This document shows, piece after piece, positions 34,643-47,149 of a stretch of 64,000 bases of DNA (position 1 is its first letter; each line of letters begins with the position of its first letter). A model generated the notes under the pieces. It worked only from the letters and a program-made list of their open reading frames with translations. It searched no databases and was not told where the DNA came from. The DNA lies in NCBI GenBank assembly GCA_036346205.1, contig JARFJB010002199.1, forward strand, positions 392,001 to 456,000, read 5' to 3'. The position numbers and the translations under genes are program-made. This DNA comes from Vesta saturnalis (lineage: Eukaryota; Arthropoda; Insecta; Coleoptera; Lampyridae).

Positions 34643-35445
34643 ATCTACTTGTTCGAGTGTATGTTCATTTATTTTTATGTCCAATATATGGTCGGTGTTC
34701 GTCATCACCTTCGTCTTTGCTTTGTTTATTCTTAGACTTGTTTTATTCGATTCGTCGTTCAGTTCTTGTATCATAGTTTGTAAATCTCTCTCGTTTGTAG
34801 CTATCAAAATTAGATCATCTGCATATTTAAGATGGTTTAAATATTCACCGTTAATGTTTACTCCCATTTTTTCCCAGTTTAATCCCTTGAACATATCCTC
34901 CAGTGTGTTAATGAACAGTTACGGTGAGATTGTGTCTCCCTGTCTTACTCCTCATTTGATGGGTATATGTCATGTTGCGTTCGGACTGTGATTGAACAAT
35001 ATTTATATATGTTATGGATCAAGGTCATATATCGATAGTCTACTCTGCTATTCCATAGCCCTGCTTTCACTGCCCATGTTTCGATGGTGTCGAAGGCCTT
35101 CTTATAGTCAACCAGTGCAATAAACAGTGGTAAATTGTATTCTATGGTCTTGTCTAACAAAGTTCTAACCATCAAGATATGATCACATATGCTATATCCT
35201 TTGCGGAATCCTGCTTGTTCACGTGTCTGGTATAGCTCTAGTTTATTGTTAATTCTTTTAGCTATTATTCTGGTTAATAATTTGTAGATCTGGGACAGTA
35301 GTGTTATATGTCGATAATTAGTACTAGTGTTAAAATTAGACCTGACCTGTCTAATTTTAAGACTAGTACTAAGATATTCAAATGCAAAACAATGTTGAAG
35401 TTTGATAAAGTTATATCTAATCTCAAATCCTAATAGGACACACAC
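34130..35445 (-). pseudogene. RTE-like LINE, 5'-truncated
   Basis: Minus strand RT: YRHITLLSQIYKLLTRIIAK, REQAGFRKGYSICDHI, LFIALVDYKKAFDTI, after a frame change the catalytic YADDLILIA, then LRINKAKTKVM. After an AT microsatellite the C-terminus reads RDRRWNMMIQTWSPWLGKRA, RGRPQMRWSDDVKKHAG, an end typical of RTE-clade proteins. The endonuclease is absent. It sits directly after the decayed tail of paralogue 2. Confidence 0.8.
34579..34641. repeat. (AT)n microsatellite inside the LINE
   Basis: Uninterrupted AT run of about 60 bp replacing LINE coding sequence; gives a spurious Tyr-Ile frame. Confidence 0.97.
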
Positions 35446-35559
35446 TATTATGTAATTGTTAAATTCCTTTATATTAAATAGTTATTTTCAATAAATAAAA
35501 TTGTGAATTTAGGTTTTAATTAGATAATAAGTTACTTTAGTTTCTCTTTTTTTAGGTAT

Positions 35560-35878
35560 TATGTGTTGTATTATGAAAGGTATGAAATTAGGAGATCTGA
35601 ATGTTGAATCTATTTTTACGAAGATCTGATAGATTTAATTCAAAAAAATATGTCATATTTTTGGATTAACAAAAATATGGTTATTGAACAGCATCAGCTA
35701 GTATACCTGGTTATCAGCTTTTTCGGAGGGATTGAGAAAGTAGAGGTGGTGCAGTAGGTATGTACGAATTGTTATCTTTGGGTTTTAATCCATTACATGT
35801 AGCATTGGAATATTTATTTATTAAAATTGTTAGTCATTCCAAAACAATAGTTGTTGGTATAATTTATAGGCCAGCCCC
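35560..35878 (+). pseudogene. LINE endonuclease fragment
   Basis: Plus-strand reading with stops: SIPGYQLFRRD, SRGGAVGMYE, then TIVVGIIYRPAP, the APE-type endonuclease pattern of jockey-like LINEs. It is cut off where the copia LTR begins. Confidence 0.6.
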
Positions 35879-36077
35879 TGTTAAATGTTAATGTAACTTA
35901 TTTGGTATGTTGTACACTGTGGGAAATATTAACTAGATGGTACTAGCGGTACTGTTTCAAATAATAATCTAGAGCACTCTGTTGTATAATGTCAATGTAT
36001 ATAAAAAAAATAAACGAATATATTTTTCCCCTAATAATTTTTCTTAACATACCCAAACATCCTCTACAAATTTAGTA

Positions 36078-36092
36078 GGTTATGGACTCAGG
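36078..36092 (+). promoter_or_regulatory. copia primer-binding site (half-tRNA-Met type)
   Basis: GGTTATGGACTCAGG resembles the Drosophila copia primer site, which pairs with the anticodon-loop region of an initiator tRNA-Met fragment rather than a tRNA 3' end (established for copia). Confidence 0.6.
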
Positions 36093-36261
36093 TCGTTAAT
36101 TAGGTGATACGCATCGTGTATGTGTGTAAAAATTTAATAGGGATCGATTTTTTTTTGGTGGTGTGTGGAGTTGAAGAATTGAAAAGAATATTTCAAGGGT
36201 AGGAGAAAAGCGTGTTTTCAACTTGGTAAAGCAATACAAAAAAGAAAACGCTGAAATGGCT

Positions 36262-38000
36262 TTTCTACTTCCTTTTCCTCAACTAAGGAATACGAATTAC
36301 GCGAACTGGCGTTTCAGAGTTGAAATTTTGTTGGATAAAGAAAATAAGTGTCATTGATGTAGGTACAGATATCTACAACACAATGACTAATGAACAGACG
36401 GCCGAGATTAAAACGAAATAATGGAAGGCGAAATGCATTATTGTGCAATGTATTTCTGACAAGCACTTGGAATACATTAAAGTCGCGAAAACAGCTGATG
36501 GGATGCTGAAATTTTTAAGAAATGTTTTTGAAAGAAAGAGTACGTTTACTAAACTCTTCGTGATGAAAAATCTGTTGAAACTAAAGTGCACTTCAGGTGA
36601 TTTGCAAAAGATCATTTTATGCAAGTTGAAGCTACTGGAGCAAAATTAGATAAAAGTGGCAAAGCATGTTATTTATTACTGACAATGCTCGAGAAGTATG
36701 AAAGAGTTATAACCGCTATAAATAAGTGGTTTTAAAGCGCCAGGTGTAAATAATTTAATAATAAACAAATAGGTTGTAAATGTTCTCAAAACAAATCGTT
36801 AAACTAACCAGAGATCCAAAACACTCAATAAAAGATAATGCCGTTGTCTCAGTCGGTAGATTAAAGCAGGCCGGTTCAATTTTTGTTTGATTTGCTTAAT
36901 TACCACAATTTCTGCTTGGTTATTTCCACTTAACATCAATATAGTAACTGCAATGTAACAATAATAAAAATTATCTCAGACGCCAAGTTATTTTTTTATG
37001 CTCGGAATAACTAAACCGAGGATACAATAAAAAATTCACCAAAATGTGAGAATAAAAGATATACAATGTATGTTTATTAAATATTTAAATTTAGAATTAT
37101 ATAAAATGTATCTTAAAGACTTGTTGTAATAGCCTTACATTACTAAATTATGGATATAAATCCTTGTTTGAAAATTTTGTACACAACTTTTTGATAACCT
37201 CTGGTATCTAAAGCAATACGGAAATGTAAACCAAAGGTGATGTAATCTTTGCACCAATATGTCGTAATAACAATGCTGTACGTTGTAAACCATACCAAAG
37301 TTGAATTTTACTTACAAATTTATCTTCATGAAATTTGAATAATCCAGTGTTTATTGCATTATCTTGAAAGTTCAAATAAAAAATGTGATCTAAATTTAGA
37401 TCTGAATTAAATGCCAAAATGCAATCATAAAATGAAAATGTACGTAAAATTAAAAGTAGTAAAAGTGCCTGCAAAGAGCAAATGTTTTAGATTTTAATAT
37501 AATACGAGTTAAAAGTATCTTACCATTAAATCAGTGGCACTTTTCACAAAATTTAGGTGGAAACCAAAGATGGCTTCACCCATGAAATAAACGTACATCA
37601 GAAATGCTCAAAAGGACACTTACGATATCAGGTGATATAGCGGTGCGCGAAAAAATGTGCGCAAAAAATTAATTCAAAGATATGGAAGTATAAACCCCTA
37701 AGAGGATATGCAACTTAAGTTGCCTACAACATACTTATAATTCATTAATTATCAAAAACCCTTTTTTCTTATATTTTACAACTAAATGAACGAAGAACGT
37801 AAAAGATTCGTTACACCGCAATCGAAACTGTAACTACAGACATAAGTTTAGAGTTAGTTAAAGGACGTCTACTTGACGCTGAACTGAAATTTAAAGACTC
37901 TCAACTGGATGTTGTTAACAAAAGTTGTGCTTTTATTGTAAATAAGTATCGAGAGAGGCCTAATAAGTAAGTGTTACAATTGTGGTGAACCTGGAAATTT
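36262..38000 (+). pseudogene. copia gag, interrupted
   Basis: Starts MAFLLPFPQLRNTNYANWRF, RVEILLDKENK, then after stops IVQCISDKHLEYIKVAKTAD and VEATGAKLDKSGKACYLL, a copia-type gag. It breaks at 36716, resumes after family A copy 2 at 37816 (VTTDISLELVKGRLLDAELK) and ends in a defective CCHC knuckle KCYNCGEPGNFYK (His replaced by Asn). Confidence 0.8.
36717..37815 (-). repeat. Family A repeat, copy 2, inserted in copia gag
   Basis: Plus-strand left end TATAAATAAG, minus-strand start TGTAACG. Flanked by CCGC on both sides (36713-36716, 37816-37819), a 4-bp target duplication; without it the gag frame is continuous. 1.1 kb with no usable gene. Copies at 49.5 and 52.4 kb align throughout. Confidence 0.85.
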
Positions 38001-38185
38001 CTATAAAAACTAACCTTAAATCACAAAGAAAATGGAAACAACTGGAAGGGGACACTGAAAAAACGACCGATAAAAAATACGCCTCCCACGTGGGCGTGTG
38101 AAAAGGTGGCCCACAAAATCCACGATGGCGGCGCAAGTGCTGGTGTTCTACTAATATGTGAGAAAGTAAACCTTCCCAAACACCC

Positions 38186-38900
38186 ATGGAAACAAATTTT
38201 CAAATCGAAAATCAAGAAATCAATGAAAACATACCCTATGGAGAACTAATAGTATCACTCTTATATGTCGCAACTATAAGCAGATCAGATATCTCGTATC
38301 CTGTCATGTGTCTCAACAGATTTTTAGCTAAACCAGCGAACCAAATGTGGCACGCGGCAAAGCGTATTCTTCGTTATCTAAAATTTTCTTGAAATGTGTC
38401 TCTTATCTATGAACTTAATCATAATGACGAACAATATATTATTGCTTACTCTGATGTTGACTGGGGAAGCGATGACCTACACACGAAAAGGGTAAGTGGT
38501 AGCGTTGTATCTTTTAATAAAAACTTAGTTTCATGGAGGTCAAAGAAACAATCTATTGTTGCACAATCTAGTTACGAGGCAGAGAATTTAGCCAGTACTT
38601 TAACTGTCTCTATCTAAGAGGGATTTGTTCAGATTTTTCCTTAAATAATGTTAAGGCTACTCCTTTTATAGATAATCAAAATTTTGAAAATAGCAAACGT
38701 TCAAAATATATTGATATAAAAGCTAGTTTTGTTAAAGACATTGTAGCCAACGGCTTATTAGAAGTTAAATATGTTTCATCAAATAAAAACATTTCTCATA
38801 TAATGACTAAGCCTTTAGCTAAAGAAAAGTTTAATTATTTTAAACGCAAATTAAATGTGTGTTTTAATTATCTATTTTATGTTAATCAGCTTTAGGATTA
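38186..38900 (+). pseudogene. copia RT end and RNase H
   Basis: YGELIVSLLYVATISRSDIS and NQMWHAAKRILRYLK close the RT, followed after a stop by YSDVDWGSDDLHTKRVSGSV, LVSWRSKKQSIVAQSSYEAE (copia RNase H; ADADWAG and SSTEAEY counterparts) and, after a frame change, SKYIDIKASFVKDIVANGLL to near the 3' LTR. Dead by stops and frame changes. Confidence 0.88.
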
Positions 38901-39289
38901 ATCATGTTCAGGTTAGTATTTGTAAACAATGTGTTGCTTATGTATGTCGGTTTATAAACATTCATTTCATTTATGTTTTTTTACTTATAATACGGTATCT
39001 ATACTCTGTTGCAATTTAAAAACATTTTTTTACTGTGTTTAAGCTTAAGGGGGTTGTTAAATGTTAATGTAACTTATTTGGTATGTTGCACACTTACGGA
39101 AATACTAACTAGATGGCACTAGCGATACTGTTTCAAATAATAATCTGGAGCAATCTGTTGTATAATGTCAATGTATATAAAAAATAAAAAACGAATATAT
39201 TTTTCTCCTAATAATTTTCTTAATATTCCCAAAAATCTTCTACAAATTAAATACTTATTATTTGTATGTCCGAGACGTTCAAGCTATAG

Positions 39290-40848
39290 TCTTAAATTAC
39301 CTTCGGTGACAACACATGCACTTTGCTTGACTTTATAAAACAGCATTTTGTAAGTGTTGCTGTCTTTGTAGCGAAGCAACAAGCTCTAAATTATCACCAT
39401 AAGCTTTGGCCTCGTTGCCTAATTTTGTCACAATCATTCAATTATTCATTAGAACACCTTCAGAAAATAAATTCTTTTTAAGTTTTGGTACATACAAAAC
39501 ATTATATATTGTGGCATTCGATCACTGCCCATTAATCAACTTTTCGATTCCACACTGCCCTTCAACAGCTAATGCTTGATTATTTCGAAACACACTAGCT
39601 TTAAAATCTTCATCTAAAGTTGTAAAATATGCTTGCCTGTATGTCATATGAATTTAGGCTCCTCTGTCCATGCTCCATGACTTTCTTGAGTAATGGGTTT
39701 CTTCTGTGTTGAAAGCTGTCTCATTATTAGTGCTAAAGGCATTTGGAGTGTCACCAGAATTATTTCTTGAACTATTTGCTTGTGAATTGCCTATCCTTGA
39801 AAAATTATTATTTCTGTAGCCACGTTGACCTCCTCTTGGTGACGGGTGATTGCCTCTTCCATTATCTCTGCTTTATTTACAGAGACGTGCAATATGTCCT
39901 CGTCTCCGACAATTATAACACATTGCCCTCTTTCTTTGTTATCTCCATCTCTCTTTAGCGATACTGTTGCCTGTGCATGGTCAGTTTCTTCAAAGTCTGC
40001 CAAATTGCTTTCTGCATCCAGCAACCTTGCTATTAAATTACTTATTGTCTGCTTACTACTATCGAGAGATAACCAATGGTTGTCTCACATTTTGAAATTT
40101 TTGTGGTAACGTACTTAAAATTTCTGTCATGATAGCTGTGTTGCTTACATCATCTCCAGTCTCTTTGACCTGTTTGGCTAAGTTTTACACTTCTACCACA
40201 TATTGGGCAATACTGTCAGTCGAACTCATTTTGTACTGTTGGAACCTCGCATGTAACATCATTTTATTCGATTCCGTTTTTGTTCATATATGGATTCTAA
40301 TGTTATCATCATATTTTTAGCTGATTCACATGTTTCTACCAATATTATCTGGTTTAGATTCATAGTTGCATTTAACATAAACATTGATTGAGAATCTTTC
40401 CTACTCCATGTGCCTTTCTCATCAAATGTAGAGGTGTCTGCAGGATTGGCCAACGATCAATCTATAACTCCATAGATGCCCTTTGTCTTAAGGGCACACT
40501 TCATTTGAAATTTCCACTGCTGGAAATTCGATCAGTCAAACTTATTAACAATTCCAATGTCTATTTTATCAGCCATTTTTCACGACAATTACGACAATAT
40601 CGACACACGTACGACAAAGACAACACTCAACAGTTACGACACACGCCTCGATCTCTTTTATACGTTTTTCAGTTTATTTATATTTGGGACACACCCTTTA
40701 CTGTCCTTCACTAGCGACAAACGCATTTCACTTTGCACATTCTTTTGGGACACACCCGGAAAATGCCCTCACCACAAAAAAATCCGATTTGGTCCCATCA
40801 AAGTCCAAAAACCGATTAAACGTATTCTGGACCCATAACCTGTTATGT
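39290..40848 (-). pseudogene. copia retrotransposon 2: LTR end, primer site, gag, protease
   Basis: Minus strand. TAACA at the LTR end (40848-40841) is followed at once by GGTTATGGGTCCAG (40840-40827), the half-tRNA-Met primer site. Gag starts near 40570 (MADKIDIGIVNKFD, stop, SNFQQWKF), continues through DLNQI-like gag at 40453-40259 and 40024-39791 with a frame-shifted zinc knuckle, then a protease with MDRGA where DSGA is expected, HMTYRQAYF, and NVLYVPKLKKNLFSEGV. It abuts the 3' LTR of copia 1. Confidence 0.8.
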
Positions 40849-40978
40849 ATATATTTATTATTAGAAAGACATTACAGAAAAATCGAGCTGTCAACTAACT
40901 ATATTTATTTTTCTTGACACACCCTTGACACTTTTTTTACGTCACGTAGAATTGTGAATCTAAGCAGTGGAAAACTTT

Positions 40979-41535
40979 TTAACAGTCACTTTTTGCGGTT
41001 ATTTTAACAGCTTCATTTTGTTCACGAAATCCTTGTCGATTTTCATTACATATTACATTTCTGAATATTGTAATTTTTCTGGTTTTGTGGTTGAATAACT
41101 TGTAAATTGGCGAAGTGCCATCATAACCAACTAGTATTTCAGTTTTGGCATCTAGCTTCTTTCTTCGAAGGTCAAGAATGTGTACATAAGCTTCGCACCC
41201 AAATATTTTACAATGAGCGAGAGTTGGTTCTTGACCATACCACACTTCATGAGGCGTTGAGCGGCGCTATATAATAACGCACGAGCACTCTCAACTATTG
41301 TTCGATTGTTTCTTTCAACTCTTCCATTTTGTTGAGGATTGTACGGAGCTGTGGTTTCAAGTTCAATTCCTATTTTGTTTAAATATTCCTTAAACTCAAA
41401 ATTGTTATACTGCGTTCTATTGCTTATATGTGGTGTCACGATACCCAGAACATTCATTAGTAGAACGGTGGCACCTTCCGCCATCTTGGATTTTGACGTC
41501 ACAAGACCGCCCACGTGTGAGACCGCATTTTCCAC
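40979..41535 (-). pseudogene. copia integrase fragment
   Basis: QYNNFEFKEYLNKIGIELET, TAPYNPQQNGRVERNNRTIV is the end of a copia integrase core (the E of GRVERNN is kept; the Asp before NG is lost), followed by CKIFGCEAYVHI and DGTSPIYKLFNHKTRKI. It lies upstream of the LTR end of copia 2, so it belongs to another copy or a rearranged one. Confidence 0.8.
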
Positions 41536-41800
41536 CCTTATTTTTACTCGCTTACGTGTGAGGCCGTATTTTCAATTCCTGCTGGAATTTTCATCCCTAA
41601 TTTTCACACACCTACGTGTGAGACTGTATTTTCAACTCTTTCTTTTCGAAGGCCCTTTTCAACCCTAATTATTTTTACTCGTTTACGTATAGGACGTGTA
41701 TTTTCACCCCTATTTTATGATAGCTCACGTGTAGGACGTGTTTTTTCACCCTTATTTTAGGGTCGCCCGCGGCTGAGCACGTATTTTCTACCCTATGGGT
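41508..41800. repeat. Degenerate minisatellite with CACGTGTGAG
   Basis: About six units of 40-70 bp, each starting near ACGTGTGAGRCCGTATTTTC or ACGTRTAGGACGTG and containing CACCCTTATTTT/CAACCCTAATTTTT. Noncoding. Confidence 0.8.
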
Positions 41801-43022
41801 CAGCCCTAATTAGAGCCTTTCTGTACTTGCGCACGTGAGGGGCTGGTCTTAGGGTTGGGGGCTGGTCTAGGGATAAGTCTTAGGGTTGGACCTGGAGCTG
41901 GACCTGGGGGCTGGACTTGGACTTGGGGTTGGTCTTAGGGTTATTTTTGATTGCCATCTAATTAAGGTCCTTCTGACTATATTAATAGCAGTGCCCCTGG
42001 AGGTTGCACACGCATACAATGTTGGAAATTGCATAATCAATAAGATATTATTATCGATCCTATTGTTTAAATGGTCATATGCTATTGGATGATCTTTTAC
42101 CTATACGAGAAAACGTATTTCTAATAAGGAGGTTCTTATACGACACGTGTAGGGCTTCGCAACTTGTTCTCAGGCCTTCGCCCCATGGCCGGAGGTGGTG
42201 TGGGAACCTAACCTTATAAGATAAGTGTAGAGCTTAGCCCCTATCGTGGCCCCCTTGATGCAATTATATGTTGTTCTAACTTAATCTTACAGCTGTAGGC
42301 CTTCGCCCCGTCATACAAAATTCTATTCTAATAAGGAGGTTCTTGTAAGGCAGGACTTGTATCAGGGTCTGCGCCCTAGCCCCTTTGAGTAAAAAAAGCG
42401 GACATTAGAGATTTTACTGACTTGTTAATAAACTATTACAACATAGCCGTTCAAAATAAAGATGAGAGCTGAATGTATCTCACATCCAAGGTGATGGTGA
42501 TGGTTCACAGAAGAGAAAGAGTGATGAGGTAGGGGAGAAGGGCGAATCTCAAAATCACGATGATGATGACGACGAATCACGGTTCAAGAAGAAGAAGAAA
42601 ACCGATAAAGCATGTTATTAAATAATAATGATGTATTGTTGTTCATAATAACAATAATAATATATTTTCAAACGTTAAGCTTTCCTTCAATTTTGTTACT
42701 AAACTTGTTTTCTCCTAACGGTGCTCCAGCGTCTTGATTCATGTTTGCAGGTTTACGTGTATTCGCTTTAGCGTGTTTTCGTTTTGCGTGTTTTTCTTAT
42801 GCTGGCGTGTTTTCATTTGTGTGTTTTCGTATTTGCGTGTTTTCGATTTACGTGTTTTCGCATTTGTATGTCTTCGCGTTTGCGTATTTTTTTGTGTTAG
42901 CGTATTTTCGTGATAGCGTTTTTCGTTTGTGTGTTTTTTGTGTTAGCGTGTTTTCGCTTTAGCGTGTTTTCGTGTTTGCGTGTTTTTGTGTTAGTGTGTT
43001 TTTGCGTATGTGTGTTTTCGCA

Positions 43023-43060
<38 letters not shown>

Positions 43061-43350
43061 AGTGTATGTGTGTGTGTGAGTGTGTGCGTGTGTGAGTATG
43101 TGTGTGTATCTGTGAGTGTGTGTATGTGTACGTGCGTGCGTGCGATCGTGCGAGCTTGCGTGCGTACGTGCGAGCGTGTGTGCGTACGTGCGAGCGTGCG
43201 GGCTTGTGTGCGTGCGTGCGTACGTGCGTGCGTGAGTGCGTATGTGCAAGCGTACGAGCTTGCGTGCGTGCGTGTTTTCGTTTGATCCTCGTGCTAAAGC
43301 CGTGCTTGTCGATTGTATGTAATTGTAGGCACTATTGTTTTGACTAAAAG
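41800..43350. repeat. Family B composite repeat, copy 3
   Basis: A GGGTTGG/CTGGTCTTAGGG tract, then TAATTAAGGTCCTTCTGAC, GCCCCTGGAGG (as at 4257) and units with GCAACTTGTTCTCAGGCCTTCGCCCC (first 20 bases at 42150) and AGGCCTTCGCCCC (42295), leading after 350 bp to a GT-rich satellite. Same order as copy 1. Confidence 0.6.
42745..43285 (+). repeat. GTGTTTTCG minisatellite grading into (GT)n and GTGC words
   Basis: 42760-43020 repeats GCGTGTTTTCG/GTTTGCGTGTTTT every 12-25 bp; 43028-43060 is pure GT; 43060-43275 is GTGC/GTAC-rich. Frames through it (Cys/Val-rich) are artefacts. Confidence 0.9.
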
Positions 43351-43941
43351 CTATAATTGGAAACGCTGCTCGCTATGCCCAGTCCGTGGAATTATGTTTA
43401 ATTAGATTTTTGACAGATGTACTTATTTATGATAAGGTCAGGCTTGCATGTAAAATAATATAGAGGTGAAACTAACTAGCTAATGTGTTTTGCTGCTACA
43501 CGTATCACCGTATTGAAGATTCTGTTTATGTATTAGAAAACGTACTACAGTCTCGAAACAGAATGCAGACAAAAAATTGAAGTAAATGAATACGGTACAA
43601 CTTCTGCGAACGAGCTGAAAGATTTGAAGCGTGTGCAGCATTTCCAGAGCCGTGTTGAAACCAGTTAATTTAGGGCTAACCTCATGTCCATGTAATAATA
43701 GCGTCTGATAAAAGCTGTCAGGGGTTATTAGCTACTTTTATAGGTTGTTACAATATAATCGTTCAAGGTGAAGACGATTAGGTGATTGTATCTCAAAATC
43801 TCGATGCTGATAATACTCTCCATGAAATTTCAAATAAAATTAGATTACGTCACTCTTATTTCAGATTAGAAATTTTTTAAAACGTTTAGTTGACATTGCT
43901 ATTAATCCTAACTGATAAAAATCCATATAACGTGAATCTCA

Positions 43942-44011
<70 letters not shown>

Positions 44012-45279
44012 CGTAATTGAGTATACAATAGTTTTTTATGTAATCTGAAGGTTCAATTATTTAAAAAGTAATTTCCGTGTTAGCAAAATTTTTAAAATAT
44101 TTGTAAGTGTTTTGAATGTAAAGTACAACATGATTGTTAAATACGAATTCAGGTTTTTGTGTATTACTTTCTAAAATAGTTAATGTAATCGGCTGTTTAT
44201 ATCAAGCCATTCACAAATCGTATTTTAGTGAGACACGTTGTATAAAAAAAAATCTGTTCAACGCATGGTACAGTTGGAGGAAAAAACTTCTAGAGGTAAG
44301 CGTATTATTTTTAATATGTTTTTTGCCTGATATTGCTAACAAAAATGTCGATAATGATTTTTTAAAAATGTATTATTACACAAGATGATGTCATAAGATC
44401 AACTCTACAAAATAGTAGGTACGCACGGATTTTAAACTTGTAGTTATTGTTCACGTATAATAATAAACCATTAAAACCTTTTGCCTTTTATTTCCGTTAT
44501 ATCAGTTTGATATTCTTAAAAACATGTTATTTTAATTTAACTCTATGTTATATCAGTAATTATTACTTTCCTGTCTTTTTTTTAGATGGGTTTTTACAAC
44601 TGTTAATGAACACATTACAATGAAACAATTTTGTGTGTAAGTAATTGAACATGCAAATAAATCAGATATAATGTTCCGAATGTATAGGTGGTGGCTGTTT
44701 AGAGGATCTGCCTATACATAAAGCATCATTGCATTAGGGTAGAAATTATTTATTATTTCACGTCATATTTAATTACACTTTAATGCATTCAGTTTGAACT
44801 GTAATCTGGTTTCCGCAAACTGTAAGACATAATTTCGGTTGATTGATTGAGTTTTATCTGATGTTCGAGCGTGATTTGTTTGAGATTGATTAATTAATTG
44901 ATTTGTTTGTGTGTATGTGTGAGAAAGAGAGAGGGGGAGGAAGAAACAAGATAGAGCAAGAGAGAGGTGTGCATTATCAGCTTTTTAGTTATTTTGCGTC
45001 TGACGTACATGCTGGCTTATCCTGTTGACATTGACAATTGTAGTGCGAAATAAAAGTTATTTATACTATAAATTTTAGCATGCTCACCTTCTTTGATAAC
45101 TTTCATACTTTTGTTTGTGACGGCATCTTCTTAAGTGTGGTATATACAATATATCATTAATTGTTACGCTGTGCCACTAACGTTTAATAATTTTTCACAA
45201 CACTTTTTCTTTTAACTTGTAATGTTTGATTGTTACCTAAAACAACATTAGAAGTACAATTTTTATTCAACTTGACGTT
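43351..45279. other. No gene recognised; (GT)n at 43941-44009
   Basis: AT-rich with a long GT microsatellite and a short GA-rich run at 44920-44970. One 84-codon frame (44134-44388) starts at TTG and resembles nothing I know. Confidence 0.45.
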
Positions 45280-45470
45280 GTTAATAAAAATTACGTTCGT
45301 TTAGGCAACTTAACATGCATTGCGTGCAGCCTGTGTTGCAGATCATAGTTACATAAAAACATGCATTTAATTATTGTAAAACATAAACCCGTACGCATGC
45401 TGTTTGTACATTTGATTCACATGTTCATGCGCAAAGACTAGTTTAGCGACTCTTTTTTGGTGATATTTTT
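45280..45470 (-). repeat. Long direct repeat (pair with 47150-47335)
   Basis: Shares with 47150-47335 GTTGTTAATAA, GGCAACTTAACRTGCATT, CATAAAAACATGCATYTAATT and ACTCTTTTTTGG-like sequence over about 180 bp, in the same orientation 1.9 kb apart, bracketing copia 3. They may be LTR or leader pieces of that element. Confidence 0.65.
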
Positions 45471-46200
45471 AAGGTGGATGTAACGCATCCATTGTTGCTT
45501 TGTTAAATTTTTTAATAAGTGCTGTATAATTTGTACGGTAAGTTTATTTGAAAAGCTATTAAACAACAGTTTGAAATGACTGCTTTTTCAGGCACTTTCA
45601 TTCACTTTCTATTTACTTCTACTTTACGTTTTACTTTATTTTATTCATATGCATAATTACTTAACCAATTGCATTTTACCGTTAGTTACTTTACGGTATA
45701 ATTACGTTCAACCAATAATGACGTAATAACCTTTGTTACAATGAAGTGGAATTTTAATATATATAAACCAGCAAAACATTTATACATTTGAGGAATTCTA
45801 ATGCATCCGAATCCAGTTTTATTTCAACTTCCATGTAAAATTTACGCAACGAAATTTTCCAAGCGCTGATTCAGCAAGCCGCCATTTCGGAACCTACAGA
45901 AGTACGGTATAATCAAAATTAGGTATTTTATTTCTATTAATAATTTCATAAATTAGTTTTACTAAAGTTAAACAATCGTTACTAACACTAGCTTTAATAT
46001 GTTCTCATTTATAATCAAAATTTAGGTAGTAAAACCGTTACTAACATTAACTCTGTGATATTCTCATTCACAATCAAAATTAAGGTAGTAAATAAAGCTT
46101 GTTATTGTCAATTTTTTTTAATTTTATTAGATTCATGGTTTACTTGTTTTTCCATAAAACGAGTTGGCGCCCTTTTATTTAACAATTTAGTTTCAGGTTG
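45471..46200 (+). repeat. Family A-related repeat (subfamily)
   Basis: TTTTTCAGGCACTTTCATT, AAATTTTCCAAGCGCTGATT and TTTAGTTTCAGGTTGAAGC match 51190-51790 in order and more weakly family A copy 1. Noncoding. Confidence 0.55.
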
Positions 46201-46379
46201 AAGCAACATTAATTTGTAAAGCGAAGATATCTATATGTATATATCTTTTTAAAGCAACATCTAATAATATTTATGAACCTCACCTATCTTAATCTCCGAC
46301 TGAGCAAAAGGCACTAAACCTACTGGGTTATAATCAAACCTTTATCAGATAAAATTTTAGCTTAAGGGGGATGGTTATA

Positions 46380-47130
46380 CAAACGGATAAAAGTAATCAC
46401 GACGATATGTCATGTACTGAGAAGCACGACTATCCATAATCCACCAGACACATGCAAAATTTGAAGAGAACTCCACATTATATGCAGTTTTATCTTCATT
46501 TTCATTACTTTTTGGATAATAATATTTAGTAGTTTTAGCATTGTTTCTTTTGGTAGCTTTTCAATATTTGACAACATAACCATTTCTTCTTCAGTTGCAA
46601 CATACGATCGCTTTCTTACTACATTCCTTTCTATTTTTATTTAATGATAACGTAGCTAAAGCAGTGTCGACGTTGTCAAGCTGACCTCTTCGTCTAATAG
46701 TCCTGCAGTCAAATTTGTGAGTGTTTGCTTGCTTTGATCAAAGGAAAACTAGATTTGCCTCACATTTCTGTACTTTAGTGGTAGTGTACTTAAAATTTTC
46801 CTTATTATTCCTGTTTCACTAATAGTTTCACCAGTTTCTCTTATTTGCTTGGCTAAAATTTCTGTTTTTGATATGTGCTGAGCTACACTGTCACTGATGT
46901 CCATTTTCTGTTGGTGATATTTTTCATGTGCAAGAATTTTTTTTTTGTGTTGATATATGGATTCAAAGACGAAGTTTTCAACTAGGGTAATCTGTGTTAA
47001 ATCTATCGCGTCGTTAAGATATACATAGCTAACGCATCTTGTTTCACCCATTTTTCTTTTTCGGTAGAAGTACCGACTGACTTCAATAATAAACCTTCTA
47101 CTATGTCATATAGTCCTTTCGCCTTTAAAA
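46380..47130 (-). pseudogene. copia retrotransposon 3: gag and protease
   Basis: Gag reads LKAKGLYDIVEG (near 47110), DLTQITLVENFVFESIYQHK, MDISDSVAQHISKTEILAKQ, SETGIIRKILSTLPLKYRN; the protease start reads WIMDSRASQYMTYRRDY (46440-46400), with the active-site DSGAS changed to DSRAS by one base. Frame changes between blocks. Confidence 0.8.
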
Positions 47131-47149
47131 TGCTGTAACAAACTTCGAA

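Larger units (their letters stand above)
35879..39244 (+). mobile_element. copia retrotransposon 1, internally deleted
   Basis: Two 190-bp direct LTRs (35879-36068 and 39055-39244) beginning TGTTAAATGTTAATGTAACT and ending CTACA, a primer-binding site (36078-36092), gag, RNase H and a purine tract AAGCTTAAGGGGG before the 3' LTR. Protease, integrase and most RT are missing. Gag is interrupted by family A DNA. No matching target duplication is visible. Confidence 0.88.

Noticed and set aside
35879..39244. 5-bp target duplication for copia 1
   Set aside because: Bases outside the two LTRs (GCCCC left, AATTA right) do not match; an adjacent rearrangement with copia 2 is likely.
42741..43347. 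Cys/Val- and His/Thr-rich frames on both strands
   Set aside because: Translations of GT/GTGC simple repeats.
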